Part shown: positions 23,812 through 24,436 of the stretch, in pieces
Numbering within the stretch: position 1 is the stretch's first letter
Layout: the number at the start of each line of letters is the position of its first letter
Made by a program: the position numbers and the translations under genes
Assembly: GCF_003478335.1 (NCBI RefSeq)
Contig: NZ_QUFB01000045.1
Coordinates: forward strand, 1 to 24,436
DNA length: 24,436 bases
Direction of reading: 5' to 3'
Source of the DNA: Clostridium sp. AM49-4BH
GTDB lineage: Bacteria; Bacillota; Clostridia; Lachnospirales; Lachnospiraceae
Notes under the pieces: model-generated
Seen by the model: only the letters and a program-made list of their open reading frames with translations
The model's database searches: none
Told to the model about the DNA's origin: nothing

Positions 23812-23886
23812 GATTCTATCAAAAGTTCATTATAAAGAATATGAATATTCATGTTCCTTCTAATGGTCTTTTGACCAGATAGAATC
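23812..23886. repeat. Long inverted repeat in the spacer between the two tRNA-Ser genes
   Basis: GATTCTATC (23812-23820) pairs with GATAGAATC (23878-23886), and AAAAG (23821-23825) pairs with CTTTT (23868-23872), leaving a 5-base bulge. The loop holds the perfect 12-base palindrome ATGAATATTCAT (23841-23852). The structure ends one base before the second tRNA. Confidence 0.6.
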
Positions 23887-23887
23887 T

Positions 23888-23976
23888 GGAGAAATACCCA
23901 AGAGGCTGAAGGGGCTCCCCTGGAAAGGGAGTAGGTCGTTAATAGCGGCGCGAGGGTTCAAATCCCTCTTTCTCCG
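23888..23976 (+). tRNA. tRNA-Ser (anticodon GGA)
   Basis: The acceptor stem GGAGAAA (23888-23894) pairs with TTTCTCC (23969-23975), and the discriminator G is at 23976. The anticodon stem CTCCC/GGGAG encloses the loop CTGGAAA with anticodon GGA at 23922-23924. A long variable arm (TAGGTCGTTAATAGCGGCGC) is typical of tRNA-Ser, and the T-arm is GAGGGTTCAAATCCCTC. No CCA is encoded. Confidence 0.96.
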
Positions 23977-23979
23977 TTT

Positions 23980-24009
23980 ACACAGTAGAGATTTCTACTG
24001 TGTTTTTTT
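23980..24009 (+). terminator. Rho-independent terminator of the tRNA-Ser transcript
   Basis: A perfect 10-base stem (ACACAGTAGA at 23980-23989, TCTACTGTGT at 23994-24003) with a 4-base loop is followed directly by a run of seven T (24003-24009). Confidence 0.92.
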
Positions 24010-24121
24010 GCGCTTTTTTGGCGGACATGCGATCATGCATGGTTCGGTAAAATGGCATTTTGCTGAAAGACTTTACAGTCTGTCTGGTGTGTGATTCCTT
24101 GAATGTGAACATCACAGATCA

Positions 24122-24177
24122 GAAAAAGCAAAAAATAAAAAAAAGTTGTTGACAAGCTCTTCGCAGTGTGATAATAT
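24122..24177 (+). promoter_or_regulatory. rRNA operon promoter with A-rich upstream element
   Basis: A perfect -35 TTGACA (24149-24154) is followed after 17 bases by TAATAT (24172-24177), preceded by TGA (extended -10). Bases 24122-24144 are almost all A, like an UP element. This is the expected architecture of a strong rRNA promoter and lies about 240 bases before 16S. Confidence 0.85.
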
Positions 24178-24183
24178 ATATCT

Positions 24184-24419
24184 CGCTGACGCACGAGAGA
24201 GCGAACAGCAAAGACCTGATAAGAGGTCAGAGAAACTTGATAACTGAATAGTAAAACAACCCTGAAAATTCTAAATAAAGGATGAGATGAAAACACATCC
24301 TAAAATAAAGATTTTCAATTCTGATCATTCATAAAACATGCTTTATGAAGATCGCGCGAGACCAAGACGAAAGTCAACGGTAAAAACGGAAGCCAAAGTG
24401 AAAACTAAGGCAGGAACTT
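24184..24419 (+). other. 5' leader of the rRNA operon transcript
   Basis: This stretch between the promoter and 16S has no coding potential. It can form several hairpins: TCTCG/CGAGA (24181-24198) near the presumed start site, GACCT/AGGTC (24213-24228), and a stronger one at 24323-24353. The 24010-24121 stretch before the promoter shows nothing notable. Confidence 0.6.
24323..24353 (+). other. Stable hairpin in the pre-rRNA leader
   Basis: TTCATAAA (24328-24335) pairs perfectly with TTTATGAA (24342-24349) around a 6-base loop. The stem is extended beyond one bulged A by GATC/GATC (24323-24326 with 24350-24353). It lies 67 bases before the 16S start and could be a processing or antitermination-related structure. 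Confidence 0.55.
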
Positions 24420-24436
24420 AAACATGAGAGTTTGAT
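24420..24436 (+). rRNA. rrs: 16S ribosomal RNA, 5' end only (cut by window edge)
   Basis: The window ends with AGAGTTTGAT (24427-24436), the conserved sequence at E. coli positions 8-17 of 16S rRNA. The 5' end is set at about 24420 by that alignment. The promoter and leader just upstream agree with this. Only about 17 bases are present, so the identification rests on the motif and its context. Confidence 0.85.

Noticed and set aside
24033..24296. An 87-codon minus-strand frame across the rRNA promoter.
   Set aside because: It covers the rRNA promoter and leader, and has no ribosome binding site or family match.

Overview
This window reads as chromosomal DNA of a low-to-moderate GC Gram-positive anaerobe, most likely a Lachnospiraceae-type Clostridia. 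The reasons are strong AGGAGG ribosome binding sites, tightly packed operons with short overlaps, a VanR/VanS-type two-component pair, the tsaE-tsaB-rimI cluster continuing to an RNase Z gene and tsaD, and a small exported protein that resembles a family I associate with Lachnospiraceae. This placement is pattern recognition, not a database result. The window ends on the first bases of a 16S rRNA gene.

Layout. (1) 1-385: no confident gene, but a candidate promoter and tandem half-sites for the response regulator downstream. (2) 386-15068: one long plus-strand operon. It begins with a response regulator and histidine kinase. These are followed by a large membrane-anchored surface protein, an ABC-2 type transporter (ATPase and permease), a membrane/coiled-coil protein with a low-complexity tail, a MoxR AAA+ ATPase, a DUF58 protein, and a giant 1522-residue protein with three von Willebrand A domains. 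The core (MoxR, DUF58, BatA-like VWA) matches the scheme of the 'bat'/MoxR operons. Here it is combined with an ABC exporter and surface proteins under a dedicated two-component system, which suggests an envelope stress or surface assembly machine of unknown substrate. (3) 15135-15923: proB, with its own promoter and a bidirectional terminator. (4) 16034-17896 (minus): a 620-residue protein with a RelA/SpoT-type nucleotidyltransferase domain fused to a long unrecognised C-terminal part. It is convergent with proB, has its own promoter, and is the best candidate for something undescribed.

(5) 17897-18310: an intergenic block of short tandem units and hairpins that looks like a dispersed palindromic element. 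(6) 18311-23531: plus-strand housekeeping genes: a YcxB-like membrane protein, tsaE, tsaB, rimI, a small CxxC protein, RNase Z, an exported small protein and tsaD. TsaE, TsaB and TsaD are three core components of bacterial t6A tRNA modification. RimI is their usual neighbour and RNase Z matures tRNA 3' ends, so the block centres on tRNA maturation. (7) 23586-24009: a strong promoter, tRNA-Ser(UGA), a structured spacer, tRNA-Ser(GGA) and a terminator. (8) 24122-24436: an rRNA promoter with an A-rich upstream tract, a structured leader, and the first bases of 16S rRNA.

No CRISPR array, transposase, phage gene or clear pseudogene was found.
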